Shown: positions 1 through 8,043 of the stretch, in pieces
How positions within the stretch are numbered: the first letter of the stretch is position 1
How the letters are laid out: each line of letters begins with the position of its first letter
NCBI RefSeq assembly: GCF_044761665.1
Contig: NZ_JBIWCW010000017.1
Location: 1-64,000 of the forward strand
Source: Peribacillus sp044761665
GTDB taxonomy: Bacteria > Bacillota > Bacilli > Bacillales > DSM-1321
Direction: 5' to 3'
DNA length: 64,000 nucleotides
Made by a program: the position numbers and the translations under genes
The notes under the pieces: model-generated
What the model was told of the DNA's origin: nothing
Seen by the model: the letters and a program-made list of their open reading frames with translations, nothing else
The model's database searches: none

Positions 1-3
1 AAC

Positions 4-51
4 AAAAACTGGCTAGCATGAGTCCAGTAAACTACCGAACTCATGCCAGCC
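4..51 (-). terminator. Intrinsic terminator of the TPP-enzyme gene
   Basis: A 13-bp stem (11-23 with 39-51) is followed on the minus strand by a T tract read from 8 down to 4. The only imperfect pair is a G-U in the minus-strand RNA but an A-C mismatch in the plus-strand RNA, so it suits minus-strand transcription. It lies about 120 bases past the stop of the gene at 171-1787. Confidence 0.7.
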
Positions 52-170
52 AAATAGCTGCATAAAGAAAACTCTAACTTTTAGGGGTCACTACCCCAAT
101 TACTGATTAAGTGCCTCTTTTACTTTTTTCATTTTCACCCTTACCTAAATCGCATACATTAATGGATTGT

Positions 171-1787
171 TTACTCTGTTTCCGGGAAAAAGATTTGCGC
201 CGTACATATATCCACTAAAGCGGGTAACTCCGAGTGTAAAGCTTCCTCTATGGAAGCTTCCAGGGAGCTTTCCGATTCTACGTGTAATCCCTTCCAACCA
301 CAAGCTTCTGCTATTTTTACGAAGTTCGGATTTGTGAGACCGACGCCCACTTCATCCCCACCTTCTGCATTGATTTTATCCCGCTCCATTTGTAAAGATT
401 CATTATTCAACACAATGACGGTAATCTTAATGCCATAACGTCGGGCTGTCAGTAAATCTGCAAGTGTCATCTGGAGGCCACCGTCCCCGACAACCGCCAC
501 TACCTGCAGGTTCGGTTCAATTAATTTCGCTGCCATTGCCGCTGGAAGACCAAATCCCATCGTTCTCCAATATCCTGAAAATAGTACCCTTTGTTTTTGT
601 TGGCGCATGATTCTATTCATCCATACCGTTACATCCCCTGTATCGATTGCCAGAATCGCGTTTGGATCGATTGTTCGTTCAATCGCCCGAACGATCCTTG
701 CAGGATGTACTGGTGAACCCGTACTATTGCCTTCCTCCTCCAATTGAGCAGACCATTTATCTTTCACTTCCTGGCAACTGTCCATCCACTCGGCATTTCT
801 ATCATAACTTTCTAACCCTTGCATCAACTTAGGTATAACTTCTTCCGTCTTACCTGTAATCCCGATTTCGACTGGTATGTTTTTTTCAATTTTATCGAAA
901 TTGCTATCAATCTGAATGATTCTAGCATCTTCTGGCACATATCCTTCAGGCCACCAAGTGACACCGGCAAGCAATACGACGTCCGCCTCCATGAAGACAC
1001 TCTTAGCATATGGATTGCCTCCTTCACCAATTCCTTGTAATAGGTTCGGAGAGCTAGCCTCGAACGCACCCTTCCCCCCTAGACTGGTTAGAATGCCTGC
1101 TCCCCATGTATCTGCAAGCATTTCGATGGCTTCTGAAGCACCTCTAGCACCCGCTCCAGCGAGGATCATGGGTTTTCTTGCTGTTTTCATTACATCAAGA
1201 ATACGATTTATACTTTCTTCTTTTATAAAGGAGGCACTTTTGACAAGAGTGGGTAAACGCCTTGGTCGTACTGTCGTTTTTTTATCGAAAAAATCCTTAG
1301 GTATGGAAAGGTGAGTAACAGCCCTCTGTCCAAGCGACTTTTGGGCCGCTTTTTGCATAACATCGATAATCGCATCAGGACTAGTTAAATTGGCACTGTA
1401 AGAAGCAAAAGGCTTCACTAGCTCCTGCTGATTGACATATTGCTGATAATCCGTACCGATTTTAACACTTGGAGCCTGTCCCGTGATGGCCAGCACTGGG
1501 GCTTTATCGGAATAGGCATCACCGAGTCCATTAAGTAAGTTTGTGACCCCAGGACCCATGGTCGCGGTACATACACCCAATTTCCCTGTTAACTTAGCCT
1601 CCGCCGAAGCCATTAAAGCAGCTACCGATTCATGCTTAACTGCAATAAATTGAATATCATCTTGATTCGCCAGTGCATCAATCAGTCCGATTATCGTATC
1701 TCCTACCACTCCATAAATTCTTTTCACGTCCATAAGATGTAGTTGTTCAATGATTACTTCTGCTACCTTATTCTTAGAATATTCCAA
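171..1787 (-). CDS. Thiamine-pyrophosphate enzyme, pyruvate oxidase/acetolactate synthase-like
   Basis: A 538-residue protein with the three-domain layout of the TPP enzyme family. The N-terminal PYR domain has the conserved glutamate in VKHESVAAL (E53) and the stretch GVCTATMGPGVTNLLNG. A central FAD/nucleotide-type domain follows, then a C-terminal PP domain with the TPP/Mg motif VVGDGGLQMT ending in VLNN. The overall pattern is closest to pyruvate oxidases that decarboxylate pyruvate to acetate or acetyl phosphate, but acetolactate synthase-like activity cannot be excluded. It lacks an obvious extended C-terminal membrane tail. The start is TTG, with AGGGG about 10 bases upstream. It is monocistronic: a terminator follows and a possible sigma-B-like promoter precedes it at 1867-1892. 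The family is sure, the exact substrate is not. Confidence 0.88.
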   Translation of the reverse strand: MEYSKNKVAEVIIEQLHLMDVKRIYGVVGDTIIGLIDALANQDDIQFIAVKHESVAALMASAEAKLTGKLGVCTATMGPGVTNLLNGLGDAYSDKAPVLAITGQAPSVKIGTDYQQYVNQQELVKPFASYSANLTSPDAIIDVMQKAAQKSLGQRAVTHLSIPKDFFDKKTTVRPRRLPTLVKSASFIKEESINRILDVMKTARKPMILAGAGARGASEAIEMLADTWGAGILTSLGGKGAFEASSPNLLQGIGEGGNPYAKSVFMEADVVLLAGVTWWPEGYVPEDARIIQIDSNFDKIEKNIPVEIGITGKTEEVIPKLMQGLESYDRNAEWMDSCQEVKDKWSAQLEEEGNSTGSPVHPARIVRAIERTIDPNAILAIDTGDVTVWMNRIMRQQKQRVLFSGYWRTMGFGLPAAMAAKLIEPNLQVVAVVGDGGLQMTLADLLTARRYGIKITVIVLNNESLQMERDKINAEGGDEVGVGLTNPNFVKIAEACGWKGLHVESESSLEASIEEALHSELPALVDICTAQIFFPETE

Positions 1788-1866
1788 ATTCCATCAACCC
1801 CTTTTCTCTCATATGAGTACATGGTAAACGTTATGATTGTTCAGTCTGGTATCTTCTTGTTATTTT

Positions 1867-1892
1867 TTACACTAATCCATCTACTTTTAAAC
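1867..1892 (-). promoter_or_regulatory. Candidate sigma-B-type promoter of the TPP-enzyme gene
   Basis: On the minus strand GTTTAA (1887-1892) is followed after 14 bases by GTGTAA (1867-1872). The known sigma-B consensus is GTTTAA, 12-14 bases, GGGTAT, so the -35 is perfect and the -10 matches four of six. It would give a leader of about 70 bases. The match is suggestive only. Confidence 0.35.
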
Positions 1893-1915
1893 AAAGATGG
1901 TGAATTTTTATATAA

Positions 1916-1960
1916 AAAAGCTACCTGATCTATTAAAATGTACCCTATCAGATAGCTTTT
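1916..1960. terminator. Bidirectional terminator-like hairpin, owner unknown
   Basis: A 14-bp stem (1916-1929 with 1947-1960) with one mismatch, flanked by T runs in both directions. No convincing gene ends here on the plus strand. On the minus strand it lies downstream of the doubtful ORF at 2070-2291. Confidence 0.55.
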
Positions 1961-2009
1961 CTTCATATGGATTTTCGAGAATGAAAAGATTTATTATCGA
2001 GGGCAAGCC

Positions 2010-2040
2010 AAGGCACTCAACCTAGGTGATTGAGTGCCTT
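2010..2040. repeat. Perfect 11-bp inverted repeat
   Basis: AAGGCACTCAA (2010-2020) and its complement (2030-2040) around a 9-base loop. There is no T tract on either side, so it is a hairpin or protein site rather than a standard terminator. Confidence 0.5.
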
Positions 2041-2069
2041 TACCACTTTATAAATCATGATCATATTGT

Positions 2070-2291
2070 TTATATAATCTTATAATCATCGTAAGTAATT
2101 AATAATCTGCTCATGGACACAGTTTCTGCACGTACTCTATTCTTATCTCGACAATATGCGATAAGAGAACTATTAGGAATTTTTGCCGTACTATTCCATT
2201 TGTCATATTTTTCAGAGTATCTGGAGGATATTTCGATAATCTCTCCATGAATTTTTAACAATCGACGTTTTACCAAAGGCATCATCTCCAA
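2070..2291 (-). CDS. Doubtful small hypothetical protein
   Basis: A 73-codon frame opening with TTG GAG ATG ATG. A possible start at the first ATG gives about 71 residues. The product is basic (beginning MMPLVKRRLLKIHGEI) and shows no motif I recognise. The SD-like GGAG is too close to the ATG to be convincing. Two hairpins lie downstream (2010-2040 and 1916-1960), which would fit the end of a transcript. It could equally be a remnant or a chance frame in an AT-rich gap. Confidence 0.25.
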   Translation of the reverse strand: MEMMPLVKRRLLKIHGEIIEISSRYSEKYDKWNSTAKIPNSSLIAYCRDKNRVRAETVSMSRLLITYDDYKII

Positions 2292-2670
2292 TACAGGTAA
2301 TTACTTATACCCTCATTTTGCAGTGTTTATTCTTAAAAATAAAAAGAATCTAAAAAAGTAAAAGGAATTTAACAAAAAAATTCCCGTTCCTTTTCTTTAA
2401 AAAAAGATTTTATTTTTGATAAAACATAAAATTTTCCGAAGACACCAAGAGAAATCTATATACCCTCATACCATCGTAAATAATCAACTTTAAAATTATA
2501 TTTATATCGTAAAAATAAATTGAAATTACCAGTCGGTAGACGTATGATTAGGAGTGTTAGGATAAAGACACGTGAGTTCAGTAAGTAAAAAGGTTTTATC
2601 ATAGGGTACAAATTCAGGATGGACCTCACGGAAGCGATAACTTTTAAGATAGTTTAAATGTTATAGTTTT

Positions 2671-2699
2671 TTGACCTCACAATTAATGTGACTTTGCAT
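2671..2699 (+). promoter_or_regulatory. Candidate yjlC-ndh promoter with operator-like inverted repeat
   Basis: TTGACC (2671-2676) is followed after 17 bases by TTGCAT (2694-2699), a good -35 with a poor -10. Between them lies TCACA-ATTAA-TGTGA (2677-2691), an inverted repeat with perfect 5-bp arms. In B. subtilis yjlC-ndh is controlled by the NADH sensor Rex, whose box is TTGTGAA-N6-TTCACAA. Here the arms are in the opposite order, so identity with Rex is uncertain. Confidence 0.4.
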
Positions 2700-2740
2700 C
2701 CTAATTAGCAAATTAAGTTCAACGCAAAGGGGAAATAGAT

Positions 2741-3184
2741 ATGGCAGATGTAATCTCAAAATCAAAACCTGAAAATGAAACACTTAACATCTCTGCAAGC
2801 CAAGAACAAAGAGATATCCTAGATCAACTTTTAAACCCTGAAGTACAGCAATCATTGAATAATTTAGTAGAACAACTACCAAAATTAACTGAATTAGTTA
2901 ATATTATGACGAAGTCATATGATTTTGCTCAATCTGTAGCTACTGATGAAGTATTGAAAAACGATACTGTCAGTGCTATTTCAGAAATGGCAACGCCTGT
3001 AGTTTCTTCTGTAAAGGGTCTTGCTGCCAATGCAATCGAAGCAAAAGATCGCGCTGAAGAAAGCACGGAAGTCATTGGTCTTTTCGGCTTATTACGTATG
3101 ATGAAAGATCCACAAGCACAAAAGCTATTCCGTTTCGCAAGTGCTTTCCTTGAGATTTCTGCAGAACGTAAAAACCAAAAATAA
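2741..3184 (+). CDS. yjlC: YjlC-like DUF1641 protein
   Basis: A 147-residue, alanine- and glutamate-rich, mostly helical protein without membrane segments or a signal peptide. The segment from about residue 85 to 140 (VKGLAANAIEAKDRAEES, then LFGLLRMMKDPQAQKLFRF) is typical of DUF1641. The start ATG has AAAGGGG upstream. It precedes ndh by 42 bases, the same pairing as yjlC-ndh (yjlD) in B. subtilis, so the two are probably co-transcribed. Its biochemical role is not established; the pairing suggests a role around NADH dehydrogenase, which is inference. Confidence 0.85.
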   Translation: MADVISKSKPENETLNISASQEQRDILDQLLNPEVQQSLNNLVEQLPKLTELVNIMTKSYDFAQSVATDEVLKNDTVSAISEMATPVVSSVKGLAANAIEAKDRAEESTEVIGLFGLLRMMKDPQAQKLFRFASAFLEISAERKNQK

Positions 3185-3226
3185 TTCTAATTTATCATTC
3201 AACCAGTTAGGACGGGGGATTAACAA

Positions 3227-4408
3227 ATGTCAAAACAAATCGTCATCTTAGGTGCAGGATACGGCGGATTATTATCTGCATTGACTGTTCGAAAATATCT
3301 AAATAAAGATGAAGCACAAGTCACAGTGGTTAACCAATACCCAACACACCAAATCATCACGGAACTTCATCGTCTTGCAGGAGGATCCGCTTCTGAACAA
3401 GCTGTTTCTATTCCATTAGAAAAACTTTTCAAAGGAAAAGACATCGATCTTGTCATTTCAAAAGCTGAATCCTTCTCAGTAGATAAAAAACAAGTGAAAC
3501 TTGCAAATGGCTCTACCCTTACTTATGATGCTTTAGTTGTTGCTTTAGGAAGCCAAACAGGATTCTTCGGCATTCCAGGACTTGAAGAAAACAGCATGGT
3601 ATTAAAATCTGTAAACGATGCAAACAAAATATACAAACATATCGAAGATCGCATTCGCGAATATTCCGTTACTAAAAATGAAGCGGATGCTACAATCGTA
3701 ATCGGCGGCGGTGGTTTAACTGGCGTTGAATTAATCGGAGAAATAGTAGACCACTTCCCTAAGATCGCTAAGCAATTTGGCGTGGATTATAAAGACTTGA
3801 AAATCAAGCTTATTGAAGCAGGTCCAAAAATCCTTCCAGTCTTACCTGATCACTTAATTGACCGTGCCATGACAAGCCTACAAGCGCGTGGTGTTGAATT
3901 CTTGACTAGCCTTCCTGTAACAGGTGTTAAAGGAAATGTCATTGAATTGAAAAATGGACAAACTATCACGGCTAATACACTTGTTTGGACAGGTGGCGTT
4001 GCTGCTCTTCCTATCGTTGGTGAATCAGGTCTTGAAGTAGATCGTGGTAAAGCAACAGTCAATGAATATCTTCAATCTAAGTCTCATAATGACGTATTCG
4101 TTGTCGGTGATAGTGCTGTCGCATTCCCTCCAGAAGGTGGCCGTCCATACGCACCAACTGCACAAAACGCTTGGCAAATGGGAGAACTAGTCGGTTACAA
4201 CCTTTACGCAGCATTCGAAGGCAAAAAACTAGAAGAATTCTCACCTATCAACTCAGGAACACTTGCTAGCTTGGGTCGTAAAGATGGTGTAGCTACAGTT
4301 GGAGCTAACAACACTTCACTTAAAGGCTTACCAGCAACATTAATGAAAGAAGCAAGTAACATCCGTTATTTGACTCATATTAAAGCCCTTTACAACTTGG
4401 TTTATTAA
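3227..4408 (+). CDS. ndh: Type II NADH dehydrogenase (NDH-2)
   Basis: A 393-residue flavoprotein that passes electrons from NADH to menaquinone at the inner face of the membrane without pumping protons. The N-terminal FAD-binding motif is VILGAGYGG (residues 6-14). The second Rossmann motif VIGGGGLTGVE around residues 158-168 binds NADH, and FVVGDSAV near residue 290 is the second FAD contact. Length equals the B. subtilis YjlD/Ndh type. The start ATG has GGGGGA about 8 bases upstream. A strong hairpin follows the stop. The C-terminal part is thought to form the amphipathic membrane contact in this family. Confidence 0.95.
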   Translation: MSKQIVILGAGYGGLLSALTVRKYLNKDEAQVTVVNQYPTHQIITELHRLAGGSASEQAVSIPLEKLFKGKDIDLVISKAESFSVDKKQVKLANGSTLTYDALVVALGSQTGFFGIPGLEENSMVLKSVNDANKIYKHIEDRIREYSVTKNEADATIVIGGGGLTGVELIGEIVDHFPKIAKQFGVDYKDLKIKLIEAGPKILPVLPDHLIDRAMTSLQARGVEFLTSLPVTGVKGNVIELKNGQTITANTLVWTGGVAALPIVGESGLEVDRGKATVNEYLQSKSHNDVFVVGDSAVAFPPEGGRPYAPTAQNAWQMGELVGYNLYAAFEGKKLEEFSPINSGTLASLGRKDGVATVGANNTSLKGLPATLMKEASNIRYLTHIKALYNLVY

Positions 4409-4455
4409 GTTCACCACTGAACTTACTTTTGTACGAAATCTGTATATGCAGCAAA

Positions 4456-4493
4456 ATATCCAGTTCCCCGCTTAAGAAGGGGGAACTGGATAT
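4456..4493 (+). terminator. Hairpin at the end of ndh
   Basis: A perfect 14-bp stem (4456-4469 with 4480-4493) with a 10-base loop, 47 bases after the ndh stop. The downstream T content is modest, so it may act as a terminator or as a 3'-end stabiliser. Confidence 0.7.
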
Positions 4494-4628
4494 TCTAGTT
4501 TACCTGTTTTATAGTAATAGTTCAGTCCTATGTACAACCTCACAATCCCATTTAAAATTCTCCCCATGTGCAAAGAATCACTTGAATTCACCCTTTCCCC
4601 TTTTAGTAAGTCGAGCACTAGTTTTGAT

Positions 4629-5237
4629 TCAATATTTCAATTGATAGATTACAAACCTCTCATAGGAATCGCGATTAGATACATGAGGAAGCAGTATTTC
4701 TTCCTTCAGTTCGAACGCCGTTTGATCCTCCAGGAAAAAGATATAATCCTCTGAACCGTAAAAGAGTATCAACTCGATTTGCCGTGGATGTTTTTCGATG
4801 GAAAGCAAGATATGATTGATAATTTTCATGAAGATTTGTACCGAAAATGGATTAAAGAAATAAAAGCGATTGTCCCGGTAATCAATTTTATAATCTTCTG
4901 CCAGACAGCAATGAAATTCGATGCTGTTTTCACACGTTTTTACTTCCTTCATATAATTATTACGGTTTTCAATCGCCTCTAGATAGAAATCTTCATTCAT
5001 CTCTACACCAACAACAGATGCATGAAACAAGTGGGAGATAAAGAAATTCAATCTCCCTTTTCCACAACCGAAGTCCACAATACGGTCACTGCTTTTCAAT
5101 TCATAGGATTTGAATAGTTGTTCTAGTGCGCTATATGGAGTTGGTTCATAGCGGTGATAATGTAAAGTGTCATTGAACCCCATCTGATTTCCACTGGTCT
5201 TGATATTAAGTAATTCATCATAGTCATTCTCTTTCAT
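4629..5237 (-). CDS. Class I SAM-dependent methyltransferase, substrate unknown
   Basis: About 202 residues. Motif I of class I methyltransferases is VDFGCGKGRL (residues 56-65 of the longer reading), followed by VVGVEMNED for the ribose-binding acidic residue. The motif FFNPF (129-133) takes the place of the post-IV NPPY/DPPY type found in N- and some O-methyltransferases. Two in-frame ATGs exist at 5243 and 5237; AGGTG lies almost against the first and 7-8 bases from the second, so the second is preferred. It stands alone, convergent with ndh. The substrate cannot be inferred. Confidence 0.8.
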   Translation of the reverse strand: MKENDYDELLNIKTSGNQMGFNDTLHYHRYEPTPYSALEQLFKSYELKSSDRIVDFGCGKGRLNFFISHLFHASVVGVEMNEDFYLEAIENRNNYMKEVKTCENSIEFHCCLAEDYKIDYRDNRFYFFNPFSVQIFMKIINHILLSIEKHPRQIELILFYGSEDYIFFLEDQTAFELKEEILLPHVSNRDSYERFVIYQLKY

Positions 5238-5387
5238 TTTCATGCACCTGCTTACAAATATTTATTCAATTCCAACCGTTAAAAGGACATCTTGAATAAG
5301 GTTTGGCATACCCTTTTAAGCTTAGCATTTCTTAAATTCCAGCATCAAAGAATGTACTCTTCTTCCCCATCTTTCCTTATACCATAG

Positions 5388-5432
5388 AAAACAACCTTCT
5401 TTACTCTCTTCCATAATAAAGTAGGTTGTTTT
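5388..5432. terminator. Orphan bidirectional terminator-like hairpin
   Basis: A 16-bp stem (5388-5403 with 5417-5432) with a single mismatch and a T-rich tail on the plus side. No gene clearly ends here: the PqqD gene already has its own terminator at 5501-5541. It may be a second stop for that transcript. Confidence 0.5.
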
Positions 5433-5500
5433 TCTTTTCAAATCGCCTATACTTTTAACTCTTGATATAGCTGATATCATTGCAAAGAGAAAAAAGCAAA

Positions 5501-5541
5501 AAAACAAGCCGAAGCATTTAATATGTGCTTCAGCTTGTTTT
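5501..5541 (-). terminator. Terminator of the OPT-PqqD operon
   Basis: A 16-bp stem (5501-5516 with 5526-5541) with one mismatch directly abuts the stop codon at 5542. On the minus strand a T run follows the stem. Confidence 0.8.
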
Positions 5542-5901
5542 TTATTTTCCATCTTCCCAGACGATCCATTCATGAACCTCAAGGATTTCCAAAAACTTCA
5601 CAAGGCGGGGTAAGGCTGGTTCGGCTTCTTCCCCAAAATGCTCAATCATTGCTTCAGAAATCTCATGGACTGTCTTGTGATGGTCCATTTGTTCAACGGC
5701 AAATCGACCGAACTTGTCAAGTTTGATTTTACGGAATGCTCGTTGCTTCAAAAAACGAATCGTCAGTCTCTCGACAAAATTAGTTCTCTGGATTATTAAG
5801 AGACCGCTGTCCGATGAAGTATCATATTCAAGGGTGACACGACTTTCTAAGAGAGGAACCATAGTTAACAGGTTCCTCTTCATTTTTTGTTTACGAAACA
5901 T
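5542..5901 (-). CDS. PqqD-family (RRE-like) protein
   Basis: A protein of 119 residues from the ATG at 5901, which has AAGGAA upstream and overlaps the end of the transporter gene by 11 bases. An in-frame ATG at 5928 is possible but lies deep in the transporter. The C-terminal half fits the PqqD fold: LDKFGRFAVEQMDHHKTVHE, then a helix with HFGEEAEPALPRLVKFLEIL. PqqD-type domains usually bind leader peptides of ribosomally made peptides, but stand-alone copies of unknown role are common in Bacillaceae. No precursor peptide or maturase gene is visible nearby. Coupling to an oligopeptide transporter suggests a peptide-related role, by inference only. Confidence 0.75.
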   Translation of the reverse strand: MFRKQKMKRNLLTMVPLLESRVTLEYDTSSDSGLLIIQRTNFVERLTIRFLKQRAFRKIKLDKFGRFAVEQMDHHKTVHEISEAMIEHFGEEAEPALPRLVKFLEILEVHEWIVWEDGK

Positions 5902-7783
5902 CTTCTTTATTCCTTTTGCTAGAAACATACCAAAGCACGCCAGCTAAAGCAAGGAATAATAAGAATGGTATCAAATTACTAGCTATCACCGCTACTTCAG
6001 GAACATGAACGCCCACTGCGATCAAGATAGCAATCAGCACTCCTATCAATGATTCACCAGCGATTAAACCGGAAGCGAACAAGGTACCTCTATCCACCCT
6101 TGTTTTACGTGCTTCTTTAGATTTTGCAAAGCGTTCTACGAAGTAACGTACAAAACCACCGATCATGATTGGCGCACTCGTATGAACTGGCAGGTAGATA
6201 CCCACGGCCACACTAAGTGAATTTAATCCAAAGAATTCTAACGTGATGGCAATGGCCGTTCCGATGAAGATAAGAGTCCAAGGTAAGTCTCCTCCAAGAA
6301 CACCTTCAGCAAGTATTTTCATCAAGGCCGCTTTAGGTGCTGGAAGTTCTGCAGAACCCATAGTATAGGCATTATCCATTAAAATCAGGGTGAAACCGAT
6401 GACAGCTGCAGAGGCAACCACACCAATCATCATCGCAACCTGCTGTTTCCATGGCGTACCACCGACAATGTAACCTGTCTTCAGATCCTGTGAAACGTCT
6501 CCTGACACCGCAAGTGCTGTACATACGATCGCGGCCACCGTCACTACAGCAATCATGCCATCCATGCCAGTGAAGCCTGTTGCCTTATAAATAAGAGCCA
6601 CAATAAGTAAAGTGGCAATGGTCATGCCTGATGTTGGTGAGGAAGAACTTCCGACAATCCCAACAATTCTTGACGCAACCGTTACAAATAAGAAACCGAA
6701 AATGCCGATTGCAACAGCACCGATGATTCCTACTTCCGTTACTGGTGCAAAGGCAATAATCAACAGAACTACGATCATTCCCAACCAAACGAATTTAGCG
6801 GGGATATCTTTTTCAGTACGAATGGTACCTGCCTTAAGGTGACCTTTGTTCGCTTGTACGCCTTTAAGCGTTGCAAAAGCTGAACTGAATAGAGTCGGCA
6901 GTGTTTTAATCAATGTAATCAAACCACCAGTCGCAACTGCTCCCGCTCCAATATAACGGATATAGTTATCCCATATTCCCCAAGCATCCAATTCACTGAT
7001 AGGTACTTCAGATGGGAATATAGGGGTAGTGCTACCGCTACCAAAGAAACTGATTGCTGGTATAAGGACGATCCAGGCTAATAAACCGCCCCCAATCATT
7101 TGTCCGGCAACACGGGGTCCGATGATATAACCGACACCCAATAGGGAAGGAAATGCATCAAGGCCCACCACTGCATTTTTGAAACCAGTTATGCCCGTTT
7201 CAACTTCCGTTTTGAATAGCTTAAATCCATCTCCAAGAGCCTTAACCGCACCACCGATCACTAAACCGACTCCGATTAATTTAGCACTTGATCCACCTTG
7301 TTCACCTGATTTCAGTACTTCAGCGCATGCCGTACCTTCAGGGTAAGGTAATGTTTCGTGCTCCTTTACAATTAAAAGCTGACGAAGGGGTACCATCATG
7401 AAGACCCCAAGGAATCCACCAGTTAAAACGATGAAAAGGATCAACGCTTGACTAACATCCATCCCCCACATAAATAATGCTGGAATAGTAAAAACAGCTC
7501 CGGCACCAATGGCCTCACCTGCTGTTGTCATCGTTTGCACAATATTGTTTTCTAAGATCGAATCTCGACGGAAAACCCCTCTCAAGATTGCCATAGAAAT
7601 GACTGCTGCAGGTATTGAAGCGGAAACAGTCAATCCGATAAGGAGACCTAAATATGCATTAGCTGCTCCAAATACAATTGCAAGAATAATACCAAGAATA
7701 ATTGCAGTTACAGTTAATTCGGGTAAAGATTTTGAAGCAGATACGTACGGGACGAATTTGCTCTCTTTTGAATTGTTAGACAA
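5891..7783 (-). CDS. OPT-family oligopeptide transporter
   Basis: About 630 residues, almost wholly hydrophobic with more than a dozen predicted membrane helices. It has the typical OPT start (PELTVTAIILGIILAIVFGA) and the conserved loop HETLPYPEGTACAEVLKSGE. The family couples proton movement to uptake of small peptides or metal-chelate compounds; the substrate here is unknown. A GTG at 7792 sits inside the SD-like AGGAAGTG, so the TTG at 7783, about 10 bases downstream of AGGA, is the likelier start. It is the first gene of a two-gene operon with the PqqD-family gene, which it overlaps. Confidence 0.92.
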   Translation of the reverse strand: MSNNSKESKFVPYVSASKSLPELTVTAIILGIILAIVFGAANAYLGLLIGLTVSASIPAAVISMAILRGVFRRDSILENNIVQTMTTAGEAIGAGAVFTIPALFMWGMDVSQALILFIVLTGGFLGVFMMVPLRQLLIVKEHETLPYPEGTACAEVLKSGEQGGSSAKLIGVGLVIGGAVKALGDGFKLFKTEVETGITGFKNAVVGLDAFPSLLGVGYIIGPRVAGQMIGGGLLAWIVLIPAISFFGSGSTTPIFPSEVPISELDAWGIWDNYIRYIGAGAVATGGLITLIKTLPTLFSSAFATLKGVQANKGHLKAGTIRTEKDIPAKFVWLGMIVVLLIIAFAPVTEVGIIGAVAIGIFGFLFVTVASRIVGIVGSSSSPTSGMTIATLLIVALIYKATGFTGMDGMIAVVTVAAIVCTALAVSGDVSQDLKTGYIVGGTPWKQQVAMMIGVVASAAVIGFTLILMDNAYTMGSAELPAPKAALMKILAEGVLGGDLPWTLIFIGTAIAITLEFFGLNSLSVAVGIYLPVHTSAPIMIGGFVRYFVERFAKSKEARKTRVDRGTLFASGLIAGESLIGVLIAILIAVGVHVPEVAVIASNLIPFLLFLALAGVLWYVSSKRNKEDVS

Positions 7784-7947
7784 TTTAGACACTTCCTATA
7801 TCTATTTAACTTTAAAATCACAGGAATCATTATATCACTGTAATTTCCAATCATGCAATGGGAAAATTCTGCTTATTCTTAAATAAGATAATAGGGAAAA
7901 TTCAGTTAAATTATATTTTACAAGAATACTGATTTAGGAGGACAGGA

Positions 7948-8028
7948 ATGCTAGAAACACTCTTTACCCCAGGTAATGGAACATCTGATGAAAAACCACA
8001 TATCCTGCACATACAAATAACATTATAA
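7948..8028 (+). CDS. 26-residue small ORF ahead of the cupin gene
   Basis: ATG at 7948 stands 5 bases after a strong Shine-Dalgarno (TTAGGAGGACAGGA) and is followed by 26 sense codons and TAA at 8026-8028. The product starts MLETLFTPGNG and has no hydrophobic segment or cysteine. Only 15 bases separate its stop from the cupin ATG, and the SD of the cupin gene begins right after the stop. It may be a leader peptide coupling translation of the cupin gene or a small protein in its own right. The evidence is RBS quality and placement only. Confidence 0.5.
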   Translation: MLETLFTPGNGTSDEKPHILHIQITL

Positions 8029-8043
8029 AGGAAGGAAGCACTT

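Larger units (their letters stand above)
1788..2740. other. Gene-poor AT-rich intergenic region
   Basis: About 950 bases with at most one doubtful small ORF (2070-2291, minus). It holds two clear inverted repeats (1916-1960 and 2010-2040), an AT-rich tract near 2330-2510 without coding signature, and the leader of yjlC at its right end. No RNA gene is recognised. Confidence 0.6.

Noticed and set aside
916..1314. A 132-codon plus-strand frame
   Set aside because: Antisense to the TPP-enzyme gene, whose family motifs are unambiguous.
1823..1836. A cre-like sequence (GGTAAACGTTATGA) upstream of the TPP-enzyme gene
   Set aside because: It differs from the CcpA consensus TGWAANCGNTNWCA at two conserved outer positions, so it is too weak to call.
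5322..5582. An 86-codon minus-strand frame through the PqqD terminator
   Set aside because: It covers two hairpins, has no SD and no recognisable sequence.
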